Part shown: positions 49,926 through 59,182 of the stretch, piece after piece
Numbering within the stretch: the first letter of the stretch is position 1
Layout of the letters: each line of letters opens with the position of its first letter
Assembly (NCBI RefSeq): GCF_014384885.1
Contig: NZ_JACRST010000013.1
Location: 13,955 to 77,954 of the forward strand
DNA: 64,000 nt
Direction: 5' to 3'
Source of the DNA: Ligaoa zhengdingensis
GTDB taxonomy: Bacteria > Bacillota > Clostridia > Oscillospirales > Ruminococcaceae
Program-made: the position numbers and the translations under genes
The notes under the pieces: generated by a model
Database searches by the model: none
The model's input: the letters and a program-made list of their open reading frames with translations, nothing else
Told to the model about the DNA's origin: nothing

Positions 49926-51041
49926 TCAGTTGAAGATTACAGTCTCCGATTCCTTCTCAAACAGGTGCATCCGCTGAACGTCCAGCGCCACCTGAAGCCG
50001 GTCGTCTGTTTTGGCGGTGGAGCGCGAGGGCACCTTAGCGATCAGCTTTTTGCCCGAGCAATCGAGGTAGAGGTAGATCTCCGAACCCATCATCTCGGCC
50101 AGATCCACCCGCGCGTCCACCAGGCTGCGCTTGTCCGCGCTCTGCAAAAATGCCGGTTCGTCGTGGATGTTCTCCGGACGGACGCCGATCACCACCGGCT
50201 TGCCGAGATACCGTTCCAGCACCTCCGGCTCCGCCTTGCCCTGCGGGATGGGGATGTCGTACTCGGAAAACGACGCGACAAACTCCTCTCCCTTCTTGTT
50301 CAGCACACAGTCGATAAAGTTCATCTGCGGCGAACCGATGAAGCCCGCCACAAACAGGTTGCAGGGCTTTTCGTACAGGTTTTGCGGGGTGTCCACCTGC
50401 TGGATCAGGCCGTCCTTCATCACCACGATGCGGTCGCCCATCGTCATCGCCTCGGTCTGGTCGTGGGTGACATAGACAAAGGTGGTGCCCAGCCGCTTGT
50501 GCAGCTTGGTGATTTCAGTGCGCATCGAGGTGCGCAGCTTGGCGTCCAGGTTGGAAAGCGGCTCGTCCAACAGAAATACCGCCGGATTGCGGACCATCGC
50601 CCGCCCGAGCGCCACGCGCTGGCGCTGGCCGCCAGACAGCGCGCGCGGCTTGCGGCCCAGCAGGTGTTCGATATCCAGAATACGCGCCGCCTCCTGCACC
50701 TTGCGCTTGATCTCCTCCTTGGGCACCTTGCGCAGCTCCAGGCCGAACGCCATGTTTTTGAATACCGTCATATGGGGATAGAGCGCGTAGTTCTGGAACA
50801 CCATAGCGATGTCGCGGTCCTTCGGCGGCACGTCGTTGACCAGCCGGTCCCCGATGCGCAGTTCCCCTTTGCTGATCTCCTCCAAACCTGCGATCATGCG
50901 CAGGGTGGTGGATTTGCCGCAGCCCGACGGGCCGACCAGGATGATGAACTCCTTGTCTGCGATCTCAAGGTTGAAATTCTCCACGGCGGTCACGTCGCCG
51001 GGATACACTTTATAGATATTTTTGAGACTGATGTTTGCCAT
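49926..51041 (-). CDS. msmX: Multi-sugar ABC importer ATPase (MsmX/UgpC family)
   Basis: 371 residues from ATG 51041, matching the family start MANISLKNIYKVYPG. Walker A GPSGCGKST, signature LSGGQRQRVALGRAMVRNP, Walker B LLDEPLSNLDAKLR, switch VTHDQTEAM, and the C-terminal MOI/TOBE regulatory domain (VVIGVRPENIHDEP). MsmX-type ATPases serve several sugar permeases lacking their own ATPase, so its isolated position is normal. Confidence 0.92.
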   Translation of the reverse strand: MANISLKNIYKVYPGDVTAVENFNLEIADKEFIILVGPSGCGKSTTLRMIAGLEEISKGELRIGDRLVNDVPPKDRDIAMVFQNYALYPHMTVFKNMAFGLELRKVPKEEIKRKVQEAARILDIEHLLGRKPRALSGGQRQRVALGRAMVRNPAVFLLDEPLSNLDAKLRTSMRTEITKLHKRLGTTFVYVTHDQTEAMTMGDRIVVMKDGLIQQVDTPQNLYEKPCNLFVAGFIGSPQMNFIDCVLNKKGEEFVASFSEYDIPIPQGKAEPEVLERYLGKPVVIGVRPENIHDEPAFLQSADKRSLVDARVDLAEMMGSEIYLYLDCSGKKLIAKVPSRSTAKTDDRLQVALDVQRMHLFEKESETVIFN

Positions 51042-51107
51042 TGCCGCACCCACTTTTCTTCAAATTCACTGGATACCGCCTCGCCCGGAACGAACAGCGC
51101 CGGGCGG

Positions 51108-51135
51108 TTGATTTTTGCGCGGAAGCCGGTATAAT
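51108..51135 (+). promoter_or_regulatory. Promoter of the PAT-like acetyltransferase gene
   Basis: TTGATT, 16 bp, TATAAT; leader of about 115 nt. Confidence 0.65.
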
Positions 51136-51256
51136 AGAACTATCCTGTTACAAGCATATTATGGACAGGCAAAACCCATTTTATTGCTCTGCCGCGCAAA
51201 CCAATCCAATTTTTCCGAAAAGAGCGCTGCATTTTTTAAAAAAGGAGGTTTCTTCC

Positions 51257-51838
51257 ATGGAATCCATCCGAATTCGTCTGGCCCGCCCCGAGGACGCCGA
51301 CGCGCTGCTCGCTATTTACATCCCCTATGTGACCGGCAGTTCGATCACCTTTGAATATGAGCCGCCCAGCACGGAGGAATTCGCCCGCCGCATCCGGGAG
51401 ATCAGCGCGCGTTACCCCTACCTGATCGCCGAACGGGACGGGCTTGTGCTGGGCTACGCCTATGCGGGCGTATACCGTTCCCGTGCAGCCTACAGCTGGG
51501 ACGCCGAGCTCTCGATCTATCTGCGCCCCGAGGCGCAGGGCTGCGGTGCTGCGGGCATATTGTACGGCGCGCTGTTGGAGCTGCTGCGCGCGCAAGGGGT
51601 CTACAACGCCTACGCCTGTATCACCCACCCCAATGAACGCAGCGAACACTTCCACCGCGCGCGCGGATTCCGCACCGTCGGGGTGTTCTCCCATGCGGGC
51701 TACAAGTTTGGGGCATGGCGCGACGTAATTTGGATGGAAAAGGCCCTGCGGGAACCCGACGGCGAGCCGCTCCCGGTCGTGCCGGTGGATAGACTGGACC
51801 CCACGCTGGTGAACCAGATTTTGAATTGCGCATCATGA
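51257..51838 (+). CDS. Phosphinothricin acetyltransferase-like GNAT
   Basis: 193 residues from ATG 51257 (AAAGGAGG 8 nt upstream). The PAT/Bar/YwnH pattern is visible: RLARPEDADALLAIYIPYVTGSSITFEYEPPS, YPYLIAERDGLVLGYAYA, ELSIYLRPEAQGCGAAGILYGALLELLRAQGVYNAYACI, then HPNERSEHFHRARGF. It likely acetylates methionine sulfone-type amino acids or a related toxic compound. Confidence 0.87.
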   Translation: MESIRIRLARPEDADALLAIYIPYVTGSSITFEYEPPSTEEFARRIREISARYPYLIAERDGLVLGYAYAGVYRSRAAYSWDAELSIYLRPEAQGCGAAGILYGALLELLRAQGVYNAYACITHPNERSEHFHRARGFRTVGVFSHAGYKFGAWRDVIWMEKALREPDGEPLPVVPVDRLDPTLVNQILNCAS

Positions 51839-51877
51839 TAGAAGGCCCCTCCGGCAATGCCGGAGGGGCCTTCTATC
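51837..51877. terminator. Bidirectional terminator
   Basis: A 19-bp perfect stem with loop AAT. It overlaps the acetyltransferase stop and lies 14 nt from the pdp stop. Confidence 0.88.
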
Positions 51878-51890
51878 GCTTTATTCCTGA

Positions 51891-53213
51891 TTAAAACCGC
51901 TCCACAGCCGCCGCTGTGACGCGCGCATAGACCAAATTGTGGGGCGCAGGCCGTTCCTGCGCAAAGGTGATCGCGCCCAGCAGCATCTGCTCGGCCTCCT
52001 GCACAGAGGCCTCTCGCGCAGTGAACAGCTCGGCGAGCACCTCGCCCCGCTCCACCCGGTCGCCCGTCTTGCGGTGCAGGAGGATGCCCGCGCTGTGGTC
52101 GATCGCGTCCTCCTTGCTGGCGCGGCCCGCCCCCAGCGCCACCGATGCGATGCCGCACCGGGTGGCGTCCATGTGGGAGATGTAGCCGCTCTGCGGGGCT
52201 TTTACCTCATGCACGATAGGGGCGCGGGGGAATTTCGCGGTATCGTCGAGTACCGACGTATCTCCGCCCTGCGCCGCCGCCATAGCCTTAAACTTGGCGA
52301 ACGCGCGGCCGCTCGCGACCGCATCCTCAGCCATCGCGCGGCAGGCGGGCAGCTCTCCTTTGCCGGCAAGGAGGAGCATGTTGGAAGCGAGTTGCAGGCA
52401 GACCTCGGTGAAATCGGCCGGGCCGTGCCCTCTGAGGGTGTCCACCGCCTCGACCACCTCCAGCGCGTTGCCGATGGCATGACCCAACGGAAGGTCCATA
52501 TCGGTGATGAGCGCCACCGTGCGTCGGCCCATCTGCTCCCCGATCGAGACCATCGCCTGTGCCAACGCTACTGAATCATCCAGCGTCTTCATAAACGCGC
52601 CGCTGCCGGTCTTTACGTCCAGCAGGATCGCGTCGCTGCCCGCCGCCAGCTTTTTGCTCATGATCGAGGAGGCGATCAGCGAAATGTTGTCCACCGTGGC
52701 GGTCACGTCGCGCAGCGCGTACAACTTTTTATCAGCCGGTGCGACGTCGCCCGTCTGGCCGATGATCGAGAGCCCCACATCCCGCACGATCTCGAAAAAG
52801 CGCTCCTTGCCGATATCCACCGAGAGTCCGGGGATCGACTCCAGCTTATCCAGCGTACCGCCGGTGTGGCCCAGGCCCCGCCCGCTCATTTTTGCCACCG
52901 GTACCCCGCAGGAGGCCACGATCGGACCGATCACCAGCGAGGTCTTGTCCCCCACCCCGCCGGTGCTGTGCTTATCCACCTTGACGCCCGGGATGGGGGA
53001 CAGGTCGATCATATCGCCCGAACGGGCCATGCAATCGGTGAGATAGGCGGTCTCATGTTCGTTCATCCCCTGAAAACAGATGGCCATGAGCAGGGCGGAC
53101 ATCTGATAATCGGGGATGCAACCCCGGGTGAAGCCCTCCACCGCAAACCGGATCTGCTCATCGGTGAGAACCTGCCCGAGACGTTTTGCCATAATGATGT
53201 CGTACATGCGCAT
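51891..53213 (-). CDS. pdp: Pyrimidine-nucleoside phosphorylase
   Basis: 440 residues, GGAGGGG 8 nt before ATG 53213. MYDIIMAKRLGQVLTDEQI, the phosphate loop DKHSTGGVGDKTSL and signature SGRGLGHTGGTLDKLESI near 110-127 are diagnostic. It splits uridine, thymidine and deoxyuridine to base and (deoxy)ribose-1-phosphate. Last gene of the deo cluster. Confidence 0.94.
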   Translation of the reverse strand: MRMYDIIMAKRLGQVLTDEQIRFAVEGFTRGCIPDYQMSALLMAICFQGMNEHETAYLTDCMARSGDMIDLSPIPGVKVDKHSTGGVGDKTSLVIGPIVASCGVPVAKMSGRGLGHTGGTLDKLESIPGLSVDIGKERFFEIVRDVGLSIIGQTGDVAPADKKLYALRDVTATVDNISLIASSIMSKKLAAGSDAILLDVKTGSGAFMKTLDDSVALAQAMVSIGEQMGRRTVALITDMDLPLGHAIGNALEVVEAVDTLRGHGPADFTEVCLQLASNMLLLAGKGELPACRAMAEDAVASGRAFAKFKAMAAAQGGDTSVLDDTAKFPRAPIVHEVKAPQSGYISHMDATRCGIASVALGAGRASKEDAIDHSAGILLHRKTGDRVERGEVLAELFTAREASVQEAEQMLLGAITFAQERPAPHNLVYARVTAAAVERF

Positions 53214-53353
53214 AACAGGGGCCCCTCCTTCTCATTCTCGATTCAACGCGCGCCCCTGCCGCAGGGATGCACAGCATGGCCAATAAGCTGGCGCGGCGGT
53301 GCACCGGCCGCGGTTTGCCCGTGGAAAATTGGATGCGGGGCAAAAAATATGGT

Positions 53354-53779
53354 TCACCACCGGCCGCCCTCCGGCGGGCCAAAGCTGTAAGGCAGCAGCG
53401 CCTCCAGCGTACAGCTCAGATAGTCGTCCTCGCTGCGTGCGGTGATGACGCGGAAGCTGTGCGGGTCGCAGAACTCGCGCATCACCTGGCGGCAGACCCC
53501 GCACGGGTAGGCGAAGCCAAACTGCTCAAGCGGGGTATCCGCCGCAGCGCCCACCACCGCGATCGCCTCGAACTCGGTCTCCCCCTCTGAAACCGCCTTG
53601 AAAAACGCGGTGCGTTCGGCGCAGTTGGTGGGGGTAAAGGAGGCGTTTTCGATATTGCACCCGTGGTAGACGCGACCGCCCTTGGCCAGCAGCGCCGCCC
53701 CCACCCGGTAGTTGGAATAGGGGGAATAGGAGCGCTCACGCGCCCGGAACGCCTCGCGGATCAATGCCTTTTCGTCCAT
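53354..53779 (-). CDS. cdd: Cytidine deaminase
   Basis: 141 residues, slightly longer than Bacillus Cdd. The zinc site is NCAERTAFF with catalytic Glu near 55 and PCGVCRQVMREF near 90. It converts cytidine and deoxycytidine to uridine forms for Pdp. It lies 21 nt after deoB; a gene-free gap of 140 nt precedes pdp. Confidence 0.94.
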   Translation of the reverse strand: MDEKALIREAFRARERSYSPYSNYRVGAALLAKGGRVYHGCNIENASFTPTNCAERTAFFKAVSEGETEFEAIAVVGAAADTPLEQFGFAYPCGVCRQVMREFCDPHSFRVITARSEDDYLSCTLEALLPYSFGPPEGGRW

Positions 53780-53800
53780 ATTTGTCCCCTCCTGTCCGGT

Positions 53801-54976
53801 TCAGCCGCAGATCAGCGGCGCCAGCGATTCCCCGCTGGTGTTTGCCCGCACCCCCAGCAGGTCCGCGGCGGTCTTTCCAATGTCCGCGAAGGTGGGCTGG
53901 GTGTGCAGGTCCACCCCCGGGCGGACGCCTCTGCCGTAAATCAGAAGCGGGGTGTATTCGCGGGAATGGTCGGTACTCGGCGTGGCGGGGTCGCAGCCGT
54001 GGTCGGCGGTGATCATCAGCACGTCGTCCTGCCGCAGCAGGGCCATCAGCTCGCCGAGCTGTCCGTCAACGCGGTTCAACGCCTCGGTGTAGCCCGCCAC
54101 ATTGTTCCGGTGACCGTAGACCATATCGAAATCCACCAGATTGACAAAGCACAGGCCGTTCCACTCCTCCCGCGCGTGGGCCAGTGTCTTTTGCATCCCG
54201 TCGTCGTTGTCCACTGTGCGCTGGGCGCTGGAGATGCCGTTCCCGGCGAAGATATCGTAGATTTTACCCACGCCGATGGTAGCCAGCCCAGCGCGCTGCA
54301 GGTCGTTGAGAAAGGTGTTCGCGGGCGGCTCCAGTGAAAAGTCGTGCCGGTTGGCGGTTCGCCTGTAGTCGGGGTAGGTCCCCACAAACGGCCGCGCGAT
54401 CACCCGCCCCACGCCGTGCTCACCGGTGAGCAGACCGCGCGCGGTCCGGCAATGCTCATACAACTCCTCCACCGGCACGATCTCCTCGTGCGCCGCGATC
54501 TGAAAGACGCTGTCCGCCGAGGTGTAGACGATCAACGCGCCGGTCTCCACCTGCTCTCGGCCGTAATCGAGCAGCACCTGGGTTCCGGAATAGGGTCTGT
54601 TGCACAGGGTCTTGCGCCCGGTACGGCGCTCAAACTCCGCGATCACCCCCGGCGGGAATCCGTCCGGATAGGTCGGCAGGGGACGCGGCGAGATGATGCC
54701 CGCGATCTCCCAGTGGCCGATGGTGGTGTCCTTGCCCGCCGAGGCCTCCTGCATCCGGCCGAACGCCGCCAGGGGGGACGCCACCCCTTCGCCGCAGCCG
54801 ATCCCTTCGATATTGAACAGGCCCAGCTTTTGCAGGTTGGGCACCCGCAGCTCGCCGGTGTCCCAGCAAGCCTTGACGGTGTGGCTTCCCTCATCGCCCC
54901 AACGGGCAGCGTCCGGCATCTCGCCGATGCCCATGCTGTCCAGTACAATCAAAAATACCCGTTTGGCGCGCGCCAT
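53801..54976 (-). CDS. deoB: Phosphopentomutase DeoB
   Basis: 391 residues from ATG 54976 (GGAGG 7 nt upstream), the family length. RVFLIVLDSMGIGEMPDA with the metal Asp, ASAGKDTTIGHWEIAG with the phospho-Thr, and MITADHGCDP near 340. It moves phosphate from C1 to C5 of (deoxy)ribose, feeding DeoC. Confidence 0.95.
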   Translation of the reverse strand: MARAKRVFLIVLDSMGIGEMPDAARWGDEGSHTVKACWDTGELRVPNLQKLGLFNIEGIGCGEGVASPLAAFGRMQEASAGKDTTIGHWEIAGIISPRPLPTYPDGFPPGVIAEFERRTGRKTLCNRPYSGTQVLLDYGREQVETGALIVYTSADSVFQIAAHEEIVPVEELYEHCRTARGLLTGEHGVGRVIARPFVGTYPDYRRTANRHDFSLEPPANTFLNDLQRAGLATIGVGKIYDIFAGNGISSAQRTVDNDDGMQKTLAHAREEWNGLCFVNLVDFDMVYGHRNNVAGYTEALNRVDGQLGELMALLRQDDVLMITADHGCDPATPSTDHSREYTPLLIYGRGVRPGVDLHTQPTFADIGKTAADLLGVRANTSGESLAPLICG

Positions 54977-55129
54977 GGCAATCCCTCCTTGGACATCCCC
55001 CTGCGGCAAACCAACCTCGCCGCATCTTTATGATAGAAAAGCGATCTGCAAAATGTGGCGGGGCGATCTCCCCCAGTGCAGCCGCGTTGTGCGAGGGGCG
55101 GCACAGCCGCCATAACACAGCGCGCCTTT

Positions 55130-55780
55130 TTATTCAACAGCGAGGATCGAAACCGCCGAGCTGGTGCCGATCCGGTCGCAGCCGGCGTTCAGGAACAGTT
55201 CCAGATCGGCCCTGGTCTTGATCCCTCCGGCCGCTTTGATCTTTACCGAAGGTCCGATGTGGCGGCGGAACAGCTCGATGTCCCCGATCTCTGCGCCCCC
55301 CGTGCCGAAACCGGTGGAGGTTTTGATATAATCGGCCCCGCCGTCGGTTACGCACCGGCACAGCGCAATCTTTTCCTCCTCGGTGAGGTAACAGGTTTCG
55401 ATGATCACTTTGAGGATATGACGCCCCGCCGCGCGCTTGAGAACCGCAATCTCTTCGGTAACTTTTTTGAAATCGCCGTTTTTGACGTCGCCCAGGTTGA
55501 CCACCACGTCCACCTCATTGGCCCCATCGGCGACGGCCTGCCTGATCTCCGCCTCCTTCACCGCAGTGGTGCTGTATCCCAGCGGGAACCCGACGACTGT
55601 ACAGATGTTTACACGGCCGCCATAGGCCCGACGGATGCGTTCGATATACGACGGGGGCACGCACACCGATGCGGTGTGATATTGAAGCGACTCGTCGCAC
55701 AGCTTTTGTATCTCCTCCCAAGAGGAAACCGCTTTTAGCAGCGTGTGGTCGATGTGCGCCATGATCTGGCTGTTCTCCAT
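55130..55780 (-). CDS. deoC: Deoxyribose-phosphate aldolase
   Basis: 216 residues. Schiff-base Lys in DYIKTSTGFG near 153, second Lys in KIKAAGGIKT near 180, and NEVDVVVNLG, LKVIIETCYL. It cleaves deoxyribose-5-P to glyceraldehyde-3-P and acetaldehyde. First gene of deoC-deoB-cdd-pdp; a gene-free 150-nt gap separates it from deoB. Confidence 0.95.
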   Translation of the reverse strand: MENSQIMAHIDHTLLKAVSSWEEIQKLCDESLQYHTASVCVPPSYIERIRRAYGGRVNICTVVGFPLGYSTTAVKEAEIRQAVADGANEVDVVVNLGDVKNGDFKKVTEEIAVLKRAAGRHILKVIIETCYLTEEEKIALCRCVTDGGADYIKTSTGFGTGGAEIGDIELFRRHIGPSVKIKAAGGIKTRADLELFLNAGCDRIGTSSAVSILAVE

Positions 55781-55840
55781 AGTGGCCTCCCTCCGAGTTT
55801 CCGATGTTTTCCGCTTTTGTTGCGCCCTTAAATTGATTAC

Positions 55841-55869
55841 ATGCTAACATATTTTGGAGAGGGCGTCAA
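55841..55869 (-). promoter_or_regulatory. deoC promoter with DeoR-type site
   Basis: Minus strand TTGACG (55864-55869), 17 bp, TAGCAT (55841-55846). The -10 lies in ATGTTAGCAT, a word nearly repeated at the deoR promoter. Confidence 0.7.
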
Positions 55870-55970
55870 CCATATTTTGTTATTATTTTAACTTATTAAC
55901 ATTAAAAAGTGTGAAAATGTTTTTTTCTTTTCTTTCATTCGACGAAATTCCACAACTATTTAAACGGATC

Positions 55971-55999
55971 TTTACAATTTAAAATAAACATGTTAGAAT
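55971..55999 (+). promoter_or_regulatory. deoR promoter with DeoR-type site
   Basis: TTTACA (55971-55976), 17 bp, TAGAAT (55994-55999), inside ATGTTAGAAT. Further TAACAT half-sites lie at 55897-55902 and 56012-56017. Confidence 0.65.
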
Positions 56000-56039
56000 T
56001 ATGACATATTATAACATTTGTTGTAAAGGTGGGTTCACG

Positions 56040-56819
56040 GTGAACAAAAAGACCGAACGCATTGGAAAGTTGATCGAAATTCTAAAGGTGCGCGGCTATG
56101 TTTCGATTCATGAGCTCTCGTCTATGTTGGGAGTCTCTGAAATGACCGTGCGCCGCGACCTGCGCCTGCTGGAGCAAAACCGCGTGGCGGAAAATGTGGA
56201 CGGCACCAGCGTGTACAACCCGGCGCACACCCTGACCAAGGACGACATGGGTTACAACCTGCTCGGCGAGATGCAGAAGCGCAACGAACAGAAGGACGAC
56301 ATCGGCCGGCTGGCGGCCACTCTGGTGAAAAAGGACGACATCGTCATCATGGATACCGGCACCACCACCGAGCGGATCGTCCAGCACCTGCCCACTCACC
56401 TGGACATCACCGTGTTGTGCTACAACATCAACATCCTCATGGAGCTGCGCCGCAATCCAGGGGTGCGTATGCTGTTTGCAGGGGGGCGTTATCACCCCAA
56501 CACACAGATGTTCGAGAGCGAAGAGGGCATCGAATACATCCGCGGGCTGCGCGCCTGCAAGGTGTTCCTGTCCGCCTCCGGCGTGCACAGCGAGCTGGGC
56601 GTGACCTGCGCCAACAGCTACGAGGTCCCCACCAAGCGGGCGATCATTCGCTCCTCGGTGGAAAAAATTCTGGTGGCCGATTCCAGCAAATTCGGCGCGG
56701 TGCGGCCCGCCTACTTTTGCGACCTCACCGAGGTGAATGCGGTGATCACCGACCGCGGGCTCTCGGAGGAATGGCAAAATAAGCTGAAAGAGATGGGCAT
56801 TCAGCTCTATCTGGCGTGA
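56040..56819 (+). CDS. deoR: DeoR family transcription regulator
   Basis: 259 residues from GTG 56040 (AAAGGTGG 7 nt upstream). HTH: ERIGKLIEILKVRGYVSIHELSSMLGVSEMTVRRDLRLLEQ; then the DeoR sugar-phosphate sensor fold with IVIMDTGTTTERIVQHL and LFAGGRYHPNTQMFE. It should repress the divergent deoC operon and respond to a phosphorylated (deoxy)ribose; the context is the main evidence for the ligand. Confidence 0.88.
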   Translation: MNKKTERIGKLIEILKVRGYVSIHELSSMLGVSEMTVRRDLRLLEQNRVAENVDGTSVYNPAHTLTKDDMGYNLLGEMQKRNEQKDDIGRLAATLVKKDDIVIMDTGTTTERIVQHLPTHLDITVLCYNINILMELRRNPGVRMLFAGGRYHPNTQMFESEEGIEYIRGLRACKVFLSASGVHSELGVTCANSYEVPTKRAIIRSSVEKILVADSSKFGAVRPAYFCDLTEVNAVITDRGLSEEWQNKLKEMGIQLYLA

Positions 56820-56831
56820 TAGAATCGGTAT

Positions 56832-56866
56832 AAAGAGGCGCGGGGTACAGACCCCCGCGCCTCTTT
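56832..56866. terminator. Bidirectional terminator
   Basis: AAAGAGGCGCGGGG pairs with CCCCGCGCCTCTTT; T-run follows on both strands. It lies between deoR and the convergent YczE-like gene. Confidence 0.9.
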
Positions 56867-56908
56867 TGTTGGCGACAGCGCGCCGAAGCCCCTTCGTTAT
56901 GAAAAGCC

Positions 56909-57592
56909 TTACGCCTCTTTCATCAACCGGGCGATCGGCTTTTTGGTTCTGGGCAGCCAGAACTGCACCAACGGGCCGGTTAGAAAAACAGCAGCGATCG
57001 TCCCTGCCCCCACTGTTCCGCCGAGCACAAACCCCAACGCCACAAAAAACACATCGCAGCCGACCCGCACCCAGCGGAACTCAACGGAAGGGATCTTATC
57101 CGATAGGATAATTGCCACGAGGTCGTTCGGCCCTGTCCCCGCATCGCTGTTAATCACAATCGACATCCCCGCCGCCAGGATGATACAGCCGGCTGCCAGG
57201 CTGATGATCCGCACCGCCATCCCGGCGTCCCCGTTGATATGGCCCCCCAGTATCCAGGTGAAAAAGTCAAGAATGGGGCCTCCGCAAAAGGCACAGACCA
57301 CTGTGCCGGGCTTGACATATCCCTTTGTCGTCATGAGCATGACCGCCATCAATAAGCACAACATGATGACATGTACGGTTCCCACGGAGAGGCCGAACGT
57401 CCTGGCCAGACCCTGTATAAAGACGGTGAAGGTGTCTGTCCCCAACTCCGCCAGTAAGAACAGGCTGACGCCCAGGTGTGCAATCATCAGGCCGATCAGC
57501 AGAATCAGCAGCGCCTTCACCCAGCCGCCGATGGTTCTTTGCGATGTATCCGATGCAAATTGTGTCTTTTTTCCATTCGTCTTTGTGCCCAT
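56909..57592 (-). CDS. YczE/YitT-like membrane protein
   Basis: 227 residues, five to six helices. Segments LIGLMIAHLGVSLFLLAELGTDTFTVFIQGL and AAGMSIVINSDAGTGPNDLVAIILSDK repeat the GxD/GtgPfd pattern of the YczE/YyaS family. Function is not established. GAGAGG precedes ATG 57592. Confidence 0.8.
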   Translation of the reverse strand: MGTKTNGKKTQFASDTSQRTIGGWVKALLILLIGLMIAHLGVSLFLLAELGTDTFTVFIQGLARTFGLSVGTVHVIMLCLLMAVMLMTTKGYVKPGTVVCAFCGGPILDFFTWILGGHINGDAGMAVRIISLAAGCIILAAGMSIVINSDAGTGPNDLVAIILSDKIPSVEFRWVRVGCDVFFVALGFVLGGTVGAGTIAAVFLTGPLVQFWLPRTKKPIARLMKEA

Positions 57593-57755
57593 AATATCCT
57601 CTCCGTCAATTTATTTTACGCTGAATGGACCACGCTTTTTTCATCATACCATAAAATCCTGTTTTACCAAAGTTTTTTGGCCCGGGCGGTATAAACCGGG
57701 CAACCGATACTGACAGACCGGCCGGGTGAGCCAAGGCAGCCTGCGGCGCCCATCG

Positions 57756-57806
57756 AAAAGAATCCCCCCTGCTCATTCGCGTTGAATCAGTAGGAGGGAT
57801 TCTTTT
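57756..57806 (-). terminator. Terminator of spoIID
   Basis: AAAAGAATCCC pairs with GGGATTCTTTT, extended by CCT/AGG; just past the spoIID stop. Confidence 0.85.
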
Positions 57807-57812
57807 ATCTTG

Positions 57813-58898
57813 TTATTGTTCGCGCCCCGCCATGCGCAGCTCGCAACCGCTGTAATAGTGGGTGAGAATCTCGTCGAACGAGGCGCCCTGGCGCGCCATA
57901 TAGTCCGCGCCATACTGGGACAGCCCCACCCCATGTCCGTACCCGCGCACCGTGAAGGTGAAGGCCCCGCCACTGTATATCAGGTCGAAGTCGGACGAGC
58001 GGAGGTCAAAGATGCGCCGGACATCCTTGCCGGTGAGCGGCGTCTCCCCCGCCATGGCGCTCAGCACATAGCCCGATTCCGACCGGCTGAGGATGCGCAG
58101 CCAGTTGTTGCGGTCCTGCCCCAATTGGATCGAAGCGTCCTCCTGGAGCAGCCGGGTCTTGACCTCCTGCTCGGAAAACTGCACCGAGGTCTCGTATTCG
58201 GGCGCGAGGGTGTCGCCGAAGCTCTCGACCGGAACCAGATAGGGCGCGTCGCCCTGCCAGACGTTGCCCGCGTATTCTGTCTGCCCGGTGCTGATCGCGT
58301 GGTAGGCCGCGACGATCGGCTCGTCATTGTAGGCCATCACGTAGCCGCTGCCGAGGTCGGCCGCCTCACAGATTTTGGACCAGTATGCGTCGAATTTGTC
58401 GCCGAAGCGCTCCTTCGCCTGCGCCTCGGTCACGTAGCCACGCCAGTTGTCCGGGTCTGCGGAGAAGTCCGCGCCTTTCAGATCCGGGTCCGGGTTCTCC
58501 TGCTGTTCCAAATGGCACCGCACCGCGTAGGTGTTGGCGGCCACAGCCTGGGCCGCCAGGGCCTGGGTGTGAAAGCTGGGCGGCATCTCGGCGCACACCG
58601 CGCCGCGCACATAGTCGATGCGGCTGACCTCCTTCACCTTGCCGGTGGACAGGTTGAGTATGCGGAAGCTGTCCACCGTTTCGATTACCGGGGCGACAGG
58701 CGTGTCCGCCTTGGAAGCGGACGGCGCGACCGTCTGCTTGGTTGGAGCAGCCTCCCCGCGGTCCTGCGCAGCCTGTGGCGGCTCAGCCTGGGAGGACTGC
58801 GGCGCGGCTACCGGCGGCAGCGTGGCCCCCACCGCGGCCAACGGCAGGCAGAGGATGAGAGCTGCAAAGATGCTCATTAAGATCAGAGGCGCCTTCAT
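57813..58898 (-). CDS. spoIID: Stage II sporulation protein D (SpoIID), lytic transglycosylase
   Basis: 361 residues. An N-terminal membrane helix (ILMSIFAALILCLPLAAV) and a Pro/Ala linker precede the SpoIID domain: DYVRGAVCAEMPPSFHTQALAAQAVAANTYAV with the catalytic Glu, AAYHAISTGQTEYA, and C-terminal GYGHGVGLSQYGADYMARQG. It thins septal peptidoglycan for engulfment with SpoIIP. It marks the organism as a likely spore former. GAAGGATG precedes ATG 58898. Confidence 0.92.
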   Translation of the reverse strand: MKAPLILMSIFAALILCLPLAAVGATLPPVAAPQSSQAEPPQAAQDRGEAAPTKQTVAPSASKADTPVAPVIETVDSFRILNLSTGKVKEVSRIDYVRGAVCAEMPPSFHTQALAAQAVAANTYAVRCHLEQQENPDPDLKGADFSADPDNWRGYVTEAQAKERFGDKFDAYWSKICEAADLGSGYVMAYNDEPIVAAYHAISTGQTEYAGNVWQGDAPYLVPVESFGDTLAPEYETSVQFSEQEVKTRLLQEDASIQLGQDRNNWLRILSRSESGYVLSAMAGETPLTGKDVRRIFDLRSSDFDLIYSGGAFTFTVRGYGHGVGLSQYGADYMARQGASFDEILTHYYSGCELRMAGREQ

Positions 58899-59010
58899 TC
58901 CAAAACATCCTTCCTATTGCTGAAGTCGGATTTTTTTGCAGACCAAACTTAAGAAACTTTCATAATCATTCCCTTGTCCGCCGCAATATTGGGAATTTTT
59001 TCGTCAATCC

Positions 59011-59054
59011 GCCAATAATATGAATTGCAAAATTGTAAATCTTTCATTATTGGC
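59011..59054. promoter_or_regulatory. Inverted repeat upstream of citrate synthase
   Basis: GCCAATAAT (59011-59019) and ATTATTGGC (59046-59054) are perfect arms, ending 10 bp before the -35 of the gltA promoter. Confidence 0.35.
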
Positions 59055-59064
59055 AATTTTTTGC

Positions 59065-59093
59065 TTGACGGATCGGCGCAAGTGCGGTATAGT
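59065..59093 (+). promoter_or_regulatory. gltA promoter
   Basis: TTGACG, 17 bp, TATAGT. Confidence 0.75.
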
Positions 59094-59182
59094 AGTAACA
59101 ATATCATCTTGTGCGGCACAATGGGGTGCTGTGTCCCCCGTTCTGCGCACAAAATTAATTTGGAGGAGGCGGGGGAACCATT

